Of a DNA stretch of 64,000 bases, positions 7,836 through 19,000 are shown piece by piece (positions within the stretch are counted from its first letter, which is position 1; every line of letters begins with the position of its first letter). Origin of the DNA: Polyangiaceae bacterium (GTDB taxonomy: Bacteria > Myxococcota_A > Polyangia > Polyangiales > Polyangiaceae). A program made the position numbers and the translations under genes. Below the pieces are notes generated by a model, which saw only the letters and a list, made by a program, of their open reading frames with translations, made no database searches and was not told the origin of the DNA. The stretch lies in contig JAHBVX010000003.1 in NCBI GenBank assembly GCA_019637295.1, positions 744,001-808,000 on the forward strand, read 5' to 3'.

Positions 7836-8234
7836 CCGAGCGGCCCAGCTCGGGTCTGGGTCCGAACCGTGGCTTGGCTCTCGGCGCGCGGACTCCGCTG
7901 ATGGTCCCGTCTACACCGGCGGCGGCGAGCGACTCGAAGTTGCGCACTGCGAGACCTCGCACCCCCGCGGCCATCGACTGACCCGCCCTGTCGGTCCGAC
8001 GCGGGGACGGCGCGCGGCAGTTGGATGATCGGTGATCGGCGCCGGCGTCGCCGCCCGGGCCCTTGGCGCCGAAGGCGCCGCGAAGCGGGCCGAGCTCGCG
8101 AAGCGAGCGACGGAGCGAGGGCGCGGGGCGAGGCTAGCTGAAAGGTGGCGTTCCGACAGGCGCCGGGACCGCGGGCGACAGACAAAAGCCCGCTGAGTTG
8201 TCGGCGCCGCGGCGGAGCGCTACGGTTGCTGCTG
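7836..8234. other. Divergent intergenic region with GAA-loop hairpins
   Basis: About 400 bp between the minus-strand pair and the plus-strand Cys-rich gene. It holds the two hairpins listed at 8065-8108 and a GCGAAGCG/GAGCGA-rich low-complexity tract. Minus-strand codons near 7850-7975 look weakly protein-like but have no start signal or family; I do not call a gene. Confidence 0.5.
8065..8108. repeat. Two neighbouring 6-bp-stem hairpins with GAA loops
   Basis: GGCGCC-GAA-GGCGCC (8065-8079) and GCTCGC-GAA-GCGAGC (8094-8108) are perfect stem-loops with the same triloop, 14 bp apart. They sit in the divergent region and may be a REP-like palindromic element or structural elements of a leader. 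Confidence 0.45.
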
Positions 8235-9869
8235 GTGGACTGGCGCTCATTGGCTCGCGTTGCGTTCGGGGTGGTCTGGGCGGTGCTGGCCGTCGTCGGT
8301 TGCAGCGCACGCGATCTGGACCAGCTGAAGCAGGGAGACGGTGGGATCGCCGGAGGGCCGAGCGACGGCGCGGCGTGCGTGCCAAAGACCTGCGCCGAGC
8401 TGCTCGCCGAGTGCGGCGTGGCCCTCGACGGCTGCGGTGGCGCGGTGGACTGCGGCAGCTGCCCCACCGCCAAGTTCTGCGGCAGCGTCGGGGCCAACCG
8501 GTGCGGCGACTTCCCGTGTCCGGCCAAGACCTGCAGCGAGCTCGGGGCGGGTTGCGGACAGGTGTCCGATGGCTGCTCGGAGATCCTCGACTGCGGCAGC
8601 TGCACCGCGCCCGAGACCTGCGGAGGCAGCGGAACCCCCAACGCCTGCGGCTGCACGCCCAAGACTTGTGAGTCCGAAGGGGTCACCTGCGGCACCATCG
8701 CTGATGGCTGTGGCACCGACCTGGTGTGCGGGACGTGCCAGCTGCCCGAGACCTGCGGGGGCGGCGGCAGCTCGGGGCAGTGCGGCTGCACGCCCACGAC
8801 GTGCAGCGCCCTGGGGGTGAACTGTGGAACCCACGCGGACGGCTGCGGCGCGACGATCAACTGCGGCAACTGCCCGACGGGCCAGGTGTGCGGTGGCGGC
8901 GGGCCGAGTCTGTGCGGCACCGCGCCGTGCACGGCCACGACGTGCCAGGCGCAGGGCAAGAACTGTGGAACCATCTCGGACGGCTGCGGCGGCACCCTGA
9001 ACTGCGGCAGCTGCACTTCGCCCCAGGCCTGCGGCGGTGGCGGAACCAGCAACGTGTGCGGCTGCTCAGCCACCACCTGCGCCGCAGAGGGCAAGAACTG
9101 CGGCAGCGTTCCGAACGGCTGCGGGGGCAACCTGAACTGCGGCTCGTGCACCTCGCCCCAGACCTGCGGCGGCGGCGGCAACAGCAACGTGTGCGGCTGC
9201 GCGCCGACCACCTGCGCGGCGCAGGGCAAGAACTGCGGCAGCATCCCCAATGGCTGCGGAGGCAGCTTGAACTGCGGCTCCTGCGCGGCGCCCCAGACCT
9301 GCGGCGGTGGCGGCACGAGCAACGTGTGCGGCTGCACCCCCACCACCTGCGCCGCCGAGGGCGCGAACTGCGGAACACTGCCCAACGGCTGCGGAGGGAC
9401 CGTCGAGTGTGGCAGCTGCGTGGCGCCGCAGCTGTGCGGCGGTGGCGGGACGAACAACGTGTGCGGCTGCACTCCCACCACCTGCGCCGCGGAGGGCAAG
9501 AACTGCGGGACCATTCCGAACGGCTGCGGAGTCAACCTGAGCTGCGGCAGCTGCACCCCGCCGCAGACCTGCGGGGCAAACAACGTGTGCGGCGGCGGCT
9601 CGACCGGCTGCGGAGAGGCGAGCTGTGTCTCGCCAGATGGCGCCTACATCAGCCACTTCACCGAGCTCGGCTGTACGGGCACCGAGAGCTACTACCGACC
9701 CTATGACGGCTACGCTTTCAACTGCCGGCCGTGGAACGCCGTCGGGGCCGTGTGTGGTGTCCAGCTGCGCACCGAGACGAACCGGTCTTTCCGCGACAGC
9801 GGCGGCAACTGCGTCAATGCATGGCCTGGGGGCAACACGCTCAGCGAGTTCGTTCGGGTCTACCGCTGA
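8235..9869 (+). CDS. Nine-repeat Cys-rich lipoprotein
   Basis: This 544-residue protein has a lipoprotein signal (hydrophobic AFGVVWAVLAVVGCS, Cys near residue 23) and about nine tandem repeats of 41-46 residues. The repeat consensus is C-x-PTTC-A-x-EGKNCG-x-IPNGCGG-x-L-x-CGSC, then PQTCGGGG-x-SNVCG, with about eight cysteines each. A distinct C-terminal domain of about 90 residues (CVSPDGAYISHF ... FVRVYR) follows. It is probably a disulfide-rich surface stalk displaying the C-terminal domain (inference). The GTG at 8235 is chosen because it gives a compact signal peptide; TTG 8250 is an alternative. Middle repeats are nearly identical, suggesting recent expansion. Confidence 0.8.
   Translation: MDWRSLARVAFGVVWAVLAVVGCSARDLDQLKQGDGGIAGGPSDGAACVPKTCAELLAECGVALDGCGGAVDCGSCPTAKFCGSVGANRCGDFPCPAKTCSELGAGCGQVSDGCSEILDCGSCTAPETCGGSGTPNACGCTPKTCESEGVTCGTIADGCGTDLVCGTCQLPETCGGGGSSGQCGCTPTTCSALGVNCGTHADGCGATINCGNCPTGQVCGGGGPSLCGTAPCTATTCQAQGKNCGTISDGCGGTLNCGSCTSPQACGGGGTSNVCGCSATTCAAEGKNCGSVPNGCGGNLNCGSCTSPQTCGGGGNSNVCGCAPTTCAAQGKNCGSIPNGCGGSLNCGSCAAPQTCGGGGTSNVCGCTPTTCAAEGANCGTLPNGCGGTVECGSCVAPQLCGGGGTNNVCGCTPTTCAAEGKNCGTIPNGCGVNLSCGSCTPPQTCGANNVCGGGSTGCGEASCVSPDGAYISHFTELGCTGTESYYRPYDGYAFNCRPWNAVGAVCGVQLRTETNRSFRDSGGNCVNAWPGGNTLSEFVRVYR
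8376..9595 (+). repeat. Nine tandem ~125-140-bp repeats inside the Cys-rich gene
   Basis: Coding repeats with strongly conserved segments such as AACTGCGG and GGCTGCGG recur about every 130 bp. Copies 5-8 are the most alike. Unit number may vary between strains by recombination. Confidence 0.8.
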
Positions 9870-9890
9870 GCGGCGCTCTGCTGGCCGAGC

Positions 9891-10964
9891 TCACCGCCGG
9901 CGCAGCGCGCGCAGCACGCACTCCGCGACCTCACCGATGTCGAACGGCTTGTAGACGGCGGCGTTCACCAAGTCGGCGATGGATTCCGGCACGCCGCTCG
10001 CATCCCCGCTGATCACGACCACGGCGAGGTTGGGAGCGCGGCGGAGGAGCTGCGCCAACGCGCTCCGCGGATCATCGGCGATGGGCGAGAGATCCGCGAG
10101 CAGGACGTCGCAGCCGTCGACCGCGGGCAGCTCGCTCGCGCGAGCGATCGCGGTGACCCGAGCACCACGCGCGCAGAGTCCGAGCTCGAGCAGCCCGCGC
10201 ACGCTCGAGTCGTCGTCGAGCACGCCGACATGTACGCCCTCGAGCGACGCGGGCTCGAGCCGCGCGATGCGCGCCCCACTCTGGAGCGCCGTCACGGGCC
10301 AGCTCAGGTCGAAGCAACCGCCGACCTGCGTGTCGACCAGTGAGAGCCGGCCACCGTGACGCTCGGCGACGGTGCGCGAGCGAGGCAGCCCGACACCTGC
10401 GCCCCCGTTCCGCGTGGACTCGGGCGCGAACAGCAGGCTGTCTCGCCGTTCGGGAGCGACGCCCGGCCCGTCGTCGCTGACGCGGAACCGTACGCTCGAC
10501 TCGCCGAGGGCGCGGGCCTCGAGCACCACGTGTCCCGCGGGCGGTGAGAACGCGATGGCGTTGAACAGCAAGTTGATGAGCACCTCGAGCACCGCGCTCG
10601 GGTTGGGGACGAGCAGGCCGTCGACGTCGACCGCGCTGGTGGTGACACGCACGTCGCGCTCCGCTGCTTCGAGCTCGGCTGCTCTCGAAGCGTCGGCCAG
10701 CACCTGCTCCACTTCGCGCTCTCGCTCCGGAGAGGCTTCAGCGCCGAAGGCCGCGCGAGCCAGACGCCGCCCGAGCTCGGCGTGCGTCAGCGCTACCGCC
10801 AGCGCCTCGTCGACCGCCGGCTCCGTCGAGCGCTGGCGCGCGAGGGCCAGCCAGCCGAGCACGACGGTGAGCGCGTTGGAGACCTCGTGCAGGGCGCCAC
10901 TCAGCTCCTCCGCCGTAGCCGGAGGCTGGGCTGCGTTCGGACGGGGGCGGACTCTCCCGTTCAC
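9891..10964 (-). CDS. Soluble histidine kinase with C-terminal receiver domain
   Basis: This 357-residue protein has no membrane segment or sensor. It opens with a histidine phosphoacceptor helix (LHEVSNALTVVLGWL, His26), then an ATPase domain with an N-box (INLLFNAI), G1 box SDDGPG and G2 box GAGVGLP. After about residue 235 comes a receiver: acidic cluster LDDD, phospho-Asp in DVLLADL (about 290), SGD, and the conserved Lys in VYKPFD. It is a hybrid kinase that probably phosphorylates its own receiver or relays to an unlinked partner. The start is a GTG; TAATAT lies 10 nt upstream and no SD is present. Confidence 0.88.
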   Translation of the reverse strand: MNGRVRPRPNAAQPPATAEELSGALHEVSNALTVVLGWLALARQRSTEPAVDEALAVALTHAELGRRLARAAFGAEASPEREREVEQVLADASRAAELEAAERDVRVTTSAVDVDGLLVPNPSAVLEVLINLLFNAIAFSPPAGHVVLEARALGESSVRFRVSDDGPGVAPERRDSLLFAPESTRNGGAGVGLPRSRTVAERHGGRLSLVDTQVGGCFDLSWPVTALQSGARIARLEPASLEGVHVGVLDDDSSVRGLLELGLCARGARVTAIARASELPAVDGCDVLLADLSPIADDPRSALAQLLRRAPNLAVVVISGDASGVPESIADLVNAAVYKPFDIGEVAECVLRALRRR

Positions 10965-10974
10965 GCTAGGAAGA

Positions 10975-10980
10975 ATATTA
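10975..10980 (-). promoter_or_regulatory. TAATAT -10-like hexamer of the histidine kinase gene
   Basis: TAATAT (minus strand) ends 10 nt before the GTG start. It is unusually AT-rich for this DNA. No clear -35 at 17 bp. Confidence 0.4.
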
Positions 10981-11019
10981 CACCCAAGGCCGAACGGCCA
11001 GCCTCTTGTGCGGGCGACC

Positions 11020-12888
11020 TCAGTTCAACCGCGACGGCAGCAACAAATCGAAGGAGCCATCCGGGTGCGCACGCGTCTCGGCGATCTGCAGCACGCTCTT
11101 GGCGGCCTTCGGATCCGAGGTGTATCCGTCCTCGTTCAGGTACACGAACGCTCGCACGAGCGCTCCCGGCACGGGTACGCGGACCGCCTCGCCAGAGTCC
11201 ACACCTGGCACCGAGACGCTGCCCTGAAACGCGACGGGCAAGGACAAGGTCAGGGCGCTGAGATCGTGCGCGGCCGTCTGCACGGTCACGTTGGGCCGGA
11301 CGAGCCAGGCATAGCCGGCGCGGTCGTCCGCCCGGACGGTGAAGTCGAACGTCCCCGGATCGGCCTGCACCACGAAGCGCCCGTCCGGCTCGACGACGGC
11401 GTCCATCGCGAGTGGCTTGATGGGTTGGGTGCCCGCGGCGAGCAGCAGTGGATCGATCAACACCGGAGACGCTACGGCGTAGATGGACGCGCCCACGAGC
11501 GGCGAACCCGTCGGCGAGAACACGGTGCCGGACACCTTCGAGACGGCGGCCACGGTCAGCGTCTTGCCCGTCTGCGTGAGGGGCTGCTTGGCGATCTCCA
11601 TGGTCGTACGCGTCGTCGCCAGACCCGACCCCGCGGGCGGACTGACGTACACCTCGTACTGACCCGGCAGCAGATCGACGCTGAACTTGCCGTCACTCGA
11701 CTCGACGGTGCGCTCGAAAGCGAACACCGTCCCGGGATCGAGGAAGCCGAACTCCCGCGCGACGAACTTGATGGTCGTGGTTCCGGCCACGAGCTTGCCG
11801 TCCGCCGACTGCACGGGGCTGTCCACGATCGAGATGGGCTGGGGTACACCGCCCAGGTGATTGATGAGCGCCTCGCCGACGCCGAAGGCGTCGAGGGTGC
11901 CGCGCTCGAGCACGATGGTCGGCGCCGTCACTTCCGAGGGTGGGCGTAGGCGCACGAGCTCCTTGCCCAGGGTGGCTGGGGAGCCGAGCACCGGCGCGTA
12001 CTCGACGATGCCCTCGTACAGCTCGTAGCCGCCCGCCGTCGAGGTCTGGCTCAAGACGGTGGTCGCCGAGAGCAGCCGGCCGGTCGCGGGATCGATGACG
12101 TCCACCGTCCAGCCCTCGAGGGTCGTCAGCGCGTTCTTCAGCGGGTCCGTCAGGTCCGGCGTGGGCCACTGCACCTTGAGCTTGAGCACGCTCGGCGCCT
12201 GGGCCACGAGGGGCAGCTCGACGGAGCCCGCGGCGATCTTCACCTCCCGGACGAGCTGGGGCACCACGGTACAGGGCAGCGGTCCGTCACCGCCCACCTC
12301 CGTGCTGGGCTCGACGTAGAGGTCGTAGACTCCGGCGGGCAGCTTGAGCGAGAAGCCAAACTCGTCACCGCCGACCTTCTGGGTCTCGGCCGCGTACACC
12401 TGCGTGGACAGCCCGAGCAGACGCTCGCTGGGGGTGAGGGTGATCTTGACGGGCACCTTCGCGCTGCCCTCGTAAGACAGCTCGCAGTCGCTCTGATGCG
12501 CGCCCCGAGTGGGCGAAACGCTGCCCGTCACCGTGGAGACGACGTCGAGGTCGAGATCCAACGTGCCACCGGTGGACGAGACGCCCTCGAGGGTACGGAT
12601 GAAGCGAATCCCCGAGAACTCGCTGGACGTGGCCGGGGTGGTGACCTCGAACAGCACGGTCGAGAACTGGCCGCTCTCCGCGACGCACACGCGCTGAGCC
12701 GGGTCGCACCGCCCCTGCGCGCAGTCGTCGTTCGACTGGCAATGATTCTTGGGGGTGCTCAGCGAGGCGTCTTCGAGCGAGGCGACGCTGCAGGCGAGCG
12801 GGAGCACGAGGACCGCCAGCCCAGCGCCCCAGCCACGCCGCGACCGGCGGGTGCGGACAGGACCGGGGCGGCTCGACGAGAAGCGCAT
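11020..12888 (-). CDS. Lipoprotein with carboxypeptidase-regulatory-like domains
   Basis: This 622-residue secreted protein has a basic N-terminus, a hydrophobic stretch and a lipobox-like LPLACS (Cys near residue 33). A small disulfide knot (C-x4-DDC-x4-RC-x6-C, about 50-68) follows. The rest is beta-rich, with repeated Ig-like units including one clear carboxypeptidase-regulatory pattern (VSGTVFSPTGSPLVGASIYA). The set suits a cell-surface adhesion or polysaccharide-binding role, but no catalytic motif is visible and the function is unknown. I chose ATG 12888 over an upstream in-frame start at 12927 because it gives a compact signal peptide. Confidence 0.75.
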   Translation of the reverse strand: MRFSSSRPGPVRTRRSRRGWGAGLAVLVLPLACSVASLEDASLSTPKNHCQSNDDCAQGRCDPAQRVCVAESGQFSTVLFEVTTPATSSEFSGIRFIRTLEGVSSTGGTLDLDLDVVSTVTGSVSPTRGAHQSDCELSYEGSAKVPVKITLTPSERLLGLSTQVYAAETQKVGGDEFGFSLKLPAGVYDLYVEPSTEVGGDGPLPCTVVPQLVREVKIAAGSVELPLVAQAPSVLKLKVQWPTPDLTDPLKNALTTLEGWTVDVIDPATGRLLSATTVLSQTSTAGGYELYEGIVEYAPVLGSPATLGKELVRLRPPSEVTAPTIVLERGTLDAFGVGEALINHLGGVPQPISIVDSPVQSADGKLVAGTTTIKFVAREFGFLDPGTVFAFERTVESSDGKFSVDLLPGQYEVYVSPPAGSGLATTRTTMEIAKQPLTQTGKTLTVAAVSKVSGTVFSPTGSPLVGASIYAVASPVLIDPLLLAAGTQPIKPLAMDAVVEPDGRFVVQADPGTFDFTVRADDRAGYAWLVRPNVTVQTAAHDLSALTLSLPVAFQGSVSVPGVDSGEAVRVPVPGALVRAFVYLNEDGYTSDPKAAKSVLQIAETRAHPDGSFDLLLPSRLN

Positions 12889-13007
12889 GGAAGGACCTGA
12901 AGCATGCCTTAGCGACTGCCGTGCCACGGAGAAATCTGCCTGCTTGCCACCCCCCGGGTGGGCGAAGGTGTGACAACCCTGTCACGGCCGGCCGCACGCG
13001 ACGCCGC

Positions 13008-16000
13008 CTAGGGCGCCCCGGGCCAGCCCGGCCCACGCCCATCACGCCAGCGGATATGGGCGTACTCGGCGCTCGTCGCGAGTCGGAACAGGTCCGCGAG
13101 GGCGTCGCTACCGGCCACCGCCTTGCGCACGCCCTCGGGGCTGGAGAGCGGCGGCAGCCCCTCCTCCTGCGCGACCTCGCGCAGGGCGGTGGGCAGGTCG
13201 CCGCACGCGAACAGCCCCGCTCGTCGAACCGCTCGCCGGGCGCTGCTCATCACCGCGTCGAAGTCCGTCGTGCGCGCGTCCTCGCACAGCTCCCGCAGTC
13301 GGCGTTGAGAGCGAGTGGGGATACTCTCCCAGAGCACCTCGGCGAGGTGGGCGACGCTGCTCAGCAGCGACGGGTCCTTCGTCGCTGGGCTGCCGAAGGT
13401 CAGCGCCAGGGCCCGCAGCACGCCGCGGGTCTGTGCCTCCGGCGCGCCGAACAGCAGCACGTGCTCCGGCAGCGCAGCCGTGAGCATCATGGCCAGGTGA
13501 TAGCCGAGCGCGAGAGACTCGCGCGTCACGTCACCGGCCAGCACCACCGCCGGCGTCGAGAGCAGCGCGACGCTGAGGGTGACGGGGCCGGTGCTGCGGC
13601 GCTGGTAGACGGGCGTGCGTCCAAGCCCGAGCGAGCGAGCGACGGACGAGTAGGTGCGGCCGAGCGCGGTGGGCGCGCCGAACGGAACGCGCTCGAGTCC
13701 CGTGACGCCGTAGGTGCTGGGGTCCCGACGGAAGACATGTGTCGCGCCCTCCCAGACCAAGGCCAAGGCCTCGCAGCCGGGCGCGACCACGTCGCGAAAG
13801 AGCAGCGCGCGCACCGCTTCGGGGTTCTCGGGTTGCTCGGCGAGGGCGGGCGGTTCCACGGGCGCCGCGCTCGGGTCGACGGCGTGCAGTGCGTGCTCGA
13901 TCGCGCGAGCGTAGGCGGGGTCGCGATCCGCGGCTGCCGCTCGGTGCAGCCGCCGGAGCAGGCCGGGCTCGGCCGGCGCGAGCGCGACGACCCGGCGAGC
14001 CACCGCGACCAGATCGTGGCTGCGCGCGTCGCGGCGTTCGAGTTGTTCCATCAACTCGAGCCCAGCGTCGAGCGACCCGCCTTGCAGCTCCTCGACCAAG
14101 CGCTCCTCCGTGTCACTGACCGCCGGCATGATGCGACTGACCCGCGGTGGCGGCGGCGGCGCGCTGGACGGTCGAGCCTTGGGCTCGGGGTGGGACGAGA
14201 CCGAGCGCTGGGTCTGCGCGCCGATCCCGGCCTCGGAGGCCGGAGCGACGACGACGTCATCGGGCTCCGCGCGCGCGTCGTGCGCGATGGCGTCGTCCGC
14301 ACGCTGTTCGACCACCACGGGCACCGCACCCCGAGCCGCGGGCCCCGACGCGCCGGGCTTCGGCGGCGGGCGAACCGAGGGCCTGAGCGCCCGCAGCCGT
14401 GGGGAAGACTCGCTCGAGCGCTCCGAGAGCACCCCCTCGCGGATCAACCGACGATCGCCGAGCAGGGCGGTCTGCAGTTCGAGGGCGCGCGGCCGGGTCG
14501 CCTCGTCCGCGAGCGCCAGCTCGACCCAGCTCGACGCGCGCCCCGACTCGCCGGCGTCGCGGGCGGCGCGCGCCGCCGAGAGCGCCAGCTCGCCGCGTGA
14601 GCGCAGGTCCTGCAGGTCCCCCGACAAGGCCGCGTCGAAGGCCTCGAGCGCGATGCGCAGCTCACCGCTGGCCGCGCTGCGCTCGGCCAAACCCACCGCG
14701 ATCAGCGGTCGGAGGCCGAGGGACGTGCGGGCCGCAGTCAGCTCGCGCAGCCCCGCGCCCGCCCCGAGCGCGACGTCGAGGGCCTCCGCCAGCAAGAACG
14801 TCCGGAGCTCCAGCTGCTCCGGGTTCAGCTGGGTGGCGTCGAGCACTCGCAGCTCGGCGACGGTGACCCGCGCCTCGGTGGCGTCCCCCGGGCCGCGCAT
14901 ACGGTACTCGAGACGTCGGGCCATGAGCTGCGCTTCGGCAGACTCGGGCGCGAGCAGGGCCGCACGCTGCGCGCGCAGCGCGGCCTCTTCCAGCTCGCCG
15001 AGCGCGTCGAAGGCTCGTGCGGCCTCGAGCAACAGCGCACCTCGTTCGGGAGAGGTACCGGGGCTCAGCGACGCATACTCATCCAGCGCCGTGGCCAGCG
15101 ACGCGGGATCGCCATCCCGGCGCTCGAGCTCCACCCGCAGGGCGAGCACTTCCGCGGTCGGCTCTGCCCACGCCTCCAGCCCCTCGAGCACGCGTCGCGC
15201 CGCGGCGGCATCTCCCGCGGCGAGCTCTGCGCGCGCCGCCTTGAGCACGGCGTCCGCGGCCTCGCGACGATCCGTCGTGCAAGCGCTCGCGCGCATCCAG
15301 AGCTGGGCCGCCCGCGCCGGCGCGCCCAGTCGCTGATGCAGGTCGGCGAGCACCCGCAAGACGGCGTGGTGGTCGCCGGTGGCCGCGACCAGCGCTTCGA
15401 GCTCGCGCATCGCGTCCTGGGCGCGCCCGAGCCGTTGCTCGAGCACGCTGGCCCGACGCAGTCGGATGCGGCGCACCTCGTCCACCCGGGCCGCGTGCGC
15501 CGCGCGCCGCGCCATCAGCTCGATCAGCGCGTCCCAATCGCTCCTCCGCTCGGCATCCCGCTCGAGCGCCGAGAGGGCGGCCAAGTCCCGCGGATCGGCC
15601 TCGAGCACCTCGCGGTGACGCGCCAGCGCGCCATGGGCGTCGCCGAGCTCCTCGAGCAGCCCCGCCAGCTCGCGCAGCATGTTCAGGCGCTCGGCGCCGG
15701 GCAGCAGCGGCACGAGTCTGCCGAGAGCGTCGGCGCGCGCGTGCTTGTCGCCTGCCTGACGGGCGAGGGTCTCCATGTCGGCCAACAGCCCCGCGTGGTC
15801 CCCGAGGGTGCTGGCCATCCGAGACAGGATCGTGAGCGCGCGCTCCGGAGCACCCCGGGCCGCGACGAGAGCGGCCAGATCCCGGGCCGTCTTGGCGCGC
15901 TCTTCGGGGGTCAGCCCCTCGCGCTCGAGATCGCCGACCAGCAAGGACTCGAGCGCGTCGCGTCGGCCTGCCCGAGCATACAGCTCGCGCAACCGCTCGC

Positions 16001-19000
16001 GAGCCAAGCCTCGCTCGGACTCGCTCGACTCCGTGTCGTCCCGAACGTGTTCGAAGAACTCCAGCGCGTTCGAGATGTCCCCGCTCGACTCCGCCGCGCG
16101 CGCGGACTCGAGCAGGTTGGCGATGCGCGCCGCGGAGGGCACCACGCTGACCACCCGCGAGAGCGCCTCCGTCTCGCCCGCTTCCTCGGCGGCGACCGTG
16201 GCCCGGCGCACCAGCTCGCCGTCGTCTGGGTCACGTTCAGCCGCAGCCACCAGCAGCACCGCCCGCGAGCGAGGCGCGTCGAGCAGGCCGCCGAGTTCGG
16301 CGGCGAACTCGAGCAGCGCACGACCCGAGTTGGCGTAGCGGTCGGACGACATCTGCACGACCCGCTCGACCCACCCTCGGCCGCGTGCCTCGAGGCGCGC
16401 GAAGTCCGGCGCGCGCGGCACCAGGTCCCGGTACTCGTCGACGTCGGCGTCGTTGGAGATCGCCCGGTCCAGCGCGTCGAAGGCGAAGTCCGCATCCCCC
16501 AGCAGGTCCAGCGCCAACGCGGCGCTCGCCACGCCCGCGCGCGCCCCCTCGGGTCCGTCCACCCGAGACAGCAGCACCTCGATGGCGCGGCGCACCCGCA
16601 GCTCCACCGTCTCGCGCGCCTCTGGCGAAGTCGCGACCAACTCCCGAGCGGCCGCGCCGAGGGACTCGAGGGTGGCCCGATCCGGCTCCACCGCCAGCGC
16701 CCGCAGCAGGACGTCGACGCGCTGGCGCGCCCCTTCCGCTCCCGCGCCGGACAGACCTGCGGCGCGCTTGAGCCACTCGGCCCGTGCGTGAGGCCGCGCC
16801 TCGGTCGTGGCGATGCGCTCCAGCGCGCGCACCACCTCCGTCGCTTGCCCGGTGCGCTCCGCCAGACGCGTCATCACGACGAAGGTGACCCCCTCGCCCG
16901 GAACCGCTTCGAACGCTCGCACCGCATGTCCGAGCGCCCTGAGCGGCTCCTCGCGCCGTTCGAACAGGCGCGCGGCGCGGTAGTGTACGGCGCGCTCGCC
17001 GTAACAGCCGAGGGCGGCGTTCGCGAGTCGCTCGTAGATGCGCTCCAGCGTCTCGCCGTCCGCCGCAGAGGCAGCGCGTTCTGCGATCGCCAAGACGTCC
17101 GCGCGACTGGCATCGAGGTCGAGGGCCGCCTCCGCGAGGGAGAGCGCCGCGCGCGACTCGCCCGCGCCCAGCGCCACCATGGCGGCCACGGCGTAGCCCT
17201 TCGACGCCTGCCGCGGATCCTCCTGGCGCTTGGCGTACGCCTGCAGGCGTATGAGCGCCTCGCCCTGGCCCGCGAACGACAGCAGATCGCGAGCGAAGCG
17301 GGTCAGACCCCGCTCGCCGTCCAGCCCGGCGGCGCGCTCCCAGGCGGACACCGCTCCCTCGACGTCGCCCGCCAGATCCCACAGCCCCGCTCCCAGCTCG
17401 CGGAACCGCTGGGCAGACTCGAGCGCGTCGAGGGGCACGGCCCGCAGCCCGGCTTCGGCCCGCGCTTCGAGCAGCGCCAAGTCTCCGTCACCGCTGCGCG
17501 GCAGCGGCGCGGACTCGAGCAACGCGTCGAGCTCGGGCGTCTCGCCCGGTTGCTTCGCGTAGCGCGCCAGCGCGCGCCCCGCTCCGTCCACGTCCGACGC
17601 CAGTCGACGACGTCGGATGAGCTCCACCAAGAGCCCGGAGCGCTCCGTGGACGGAGCGGTGGCCAGCCGCCGTTCGAGCACCGTGAGCGCGAGCCCCGGC
17701 TCGGACGCGGCGTCCGCCACGCTGAGCACCGCATCGGTCAGCTCGGAGACGCGCGGTCCGAGCACGTCGAGCGCGCGGCGCGCGATGCCGGCGGCGCGAG
17801 GTGGGTCGAGCTCCGCCAGGCGAAGCAAGAGCGCACCGAGCAGCGGCGACATCTCCGCGACGGGCTGCGGCTGGCTGAGCAACCACGACATCGCGTCGGA
17901 CAGGCGAAGCGCGTCCCCGGACTCGGTGACCCGCCCGAGCAACGTCCGCGCGGCCCGGGGATCGCCGGGTCGCAGCGCCAGCCAGCGCTGGGTCCACACC
18001 AGCGCCATGGGCGCATCGCCCAGGGCCTCATGGGCCTCGGCCAGCGCCTCGCACAGCGGCCCTCGGGGGACGATCACCCCCAGCGCTCGCTCGAGCGCTT
18101 CGGCGCTCTTGCGGGAGGGGCTCTGGCGCAGCGCCACCTGTGCCAGCAGCGCCACGGGTCGTGGCTGCGTCGGGTCCGCACGACGCGCTTGCTCCGCGGC
18201 GTCGCTGGCCCCCTCCACGTCGCCCGCGTCGAGCAGCGCCTCCGCCGCGACCGCGCACAGCACGGCTCGCAGGCTCGCGGTGAGCGGCGCCGCCAAGCGC
18301 AGCAGAGAACGCGCGCGCTCCACCGAGTCGTCGCGTCGCGCAGCCAGCAAGAGCGCCAGGCTGAGCCCGCGGGAGTGGGTGCCGGTGTCTCGAAGCAACG
18401 GCTGCAGCCACTCGAACGCGTCCACCAAGTCGCCGCGCAGCGCGCGAGCACGCGCGAGATCGACCCGTAGCGTCTCCTCCGACAGTCCCGGCGGGACCTC
18501 CGCGAGCAAGCGGCGCAGGTGCGCCTCCAGCTCGGCCCCCCGGCCACCGCGGCCGAGGGAGCGGCGCAGCCGCCCCTGCAGCTCGATCCGCTCGGGGGCG
18601 AGGGCGACGAGCTCCTCCAGGGCCGACTCGAGCTGGGGCGCGGCTGCGGGGTCCTCGAGCAGCAGCGCCGCGAGCTCTTCGAGCGTGGAGCGACGCTCGT
18701 CGCCGCTCCGCTCCGCGAGGGCGGCGGAGAGCCCGGCGATGGCTCTCTCGTCCGCCTCGGCGCGAGGCAAGAGCCGAGCTCGCCGCGCAGCGAGCTCGGC
18801 GGCGTCGACGTCCGCGCGGTCGAGCGCCCAGAGCGCGAGCCGGGGCGCGTCCAGGCTGCCCTCCGCTAGGAGCGCCAGATCGGCGGCCAGCCGACGCGTC
18901 CCCTCGCGCGCGGGGTTCTCCGCGACCGCGAGGACCAGACCCTCGGCGATCAGCCACGGATCGATGCGACCGCTCGCGTGCTCGAGCAGCGACGCGCGGG

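Noticed and set aside
7832-9583. Minus-strand frame with repeated PQPLG/PPPPQ units
   Set aside because: It mirrors the Cys-rich coding repeats on the plus strand; the lipoprotein signal and cysteine periodicity identify the plus strand as coding.
8376-9595. Regular repeats suggestive of a CRISPR array
   Set aside because: Repeats are about 130 bp, coding and in frame, with no unique spacers of constant length and no cas genes nearby.
15336-18470. Plus-strand frame of 1044 codons inside the giant TPR gene
   Set aside because: Arg/Gln/His-rich low-quality translation opposite a regular helical-repeat protein; no signals or domains.
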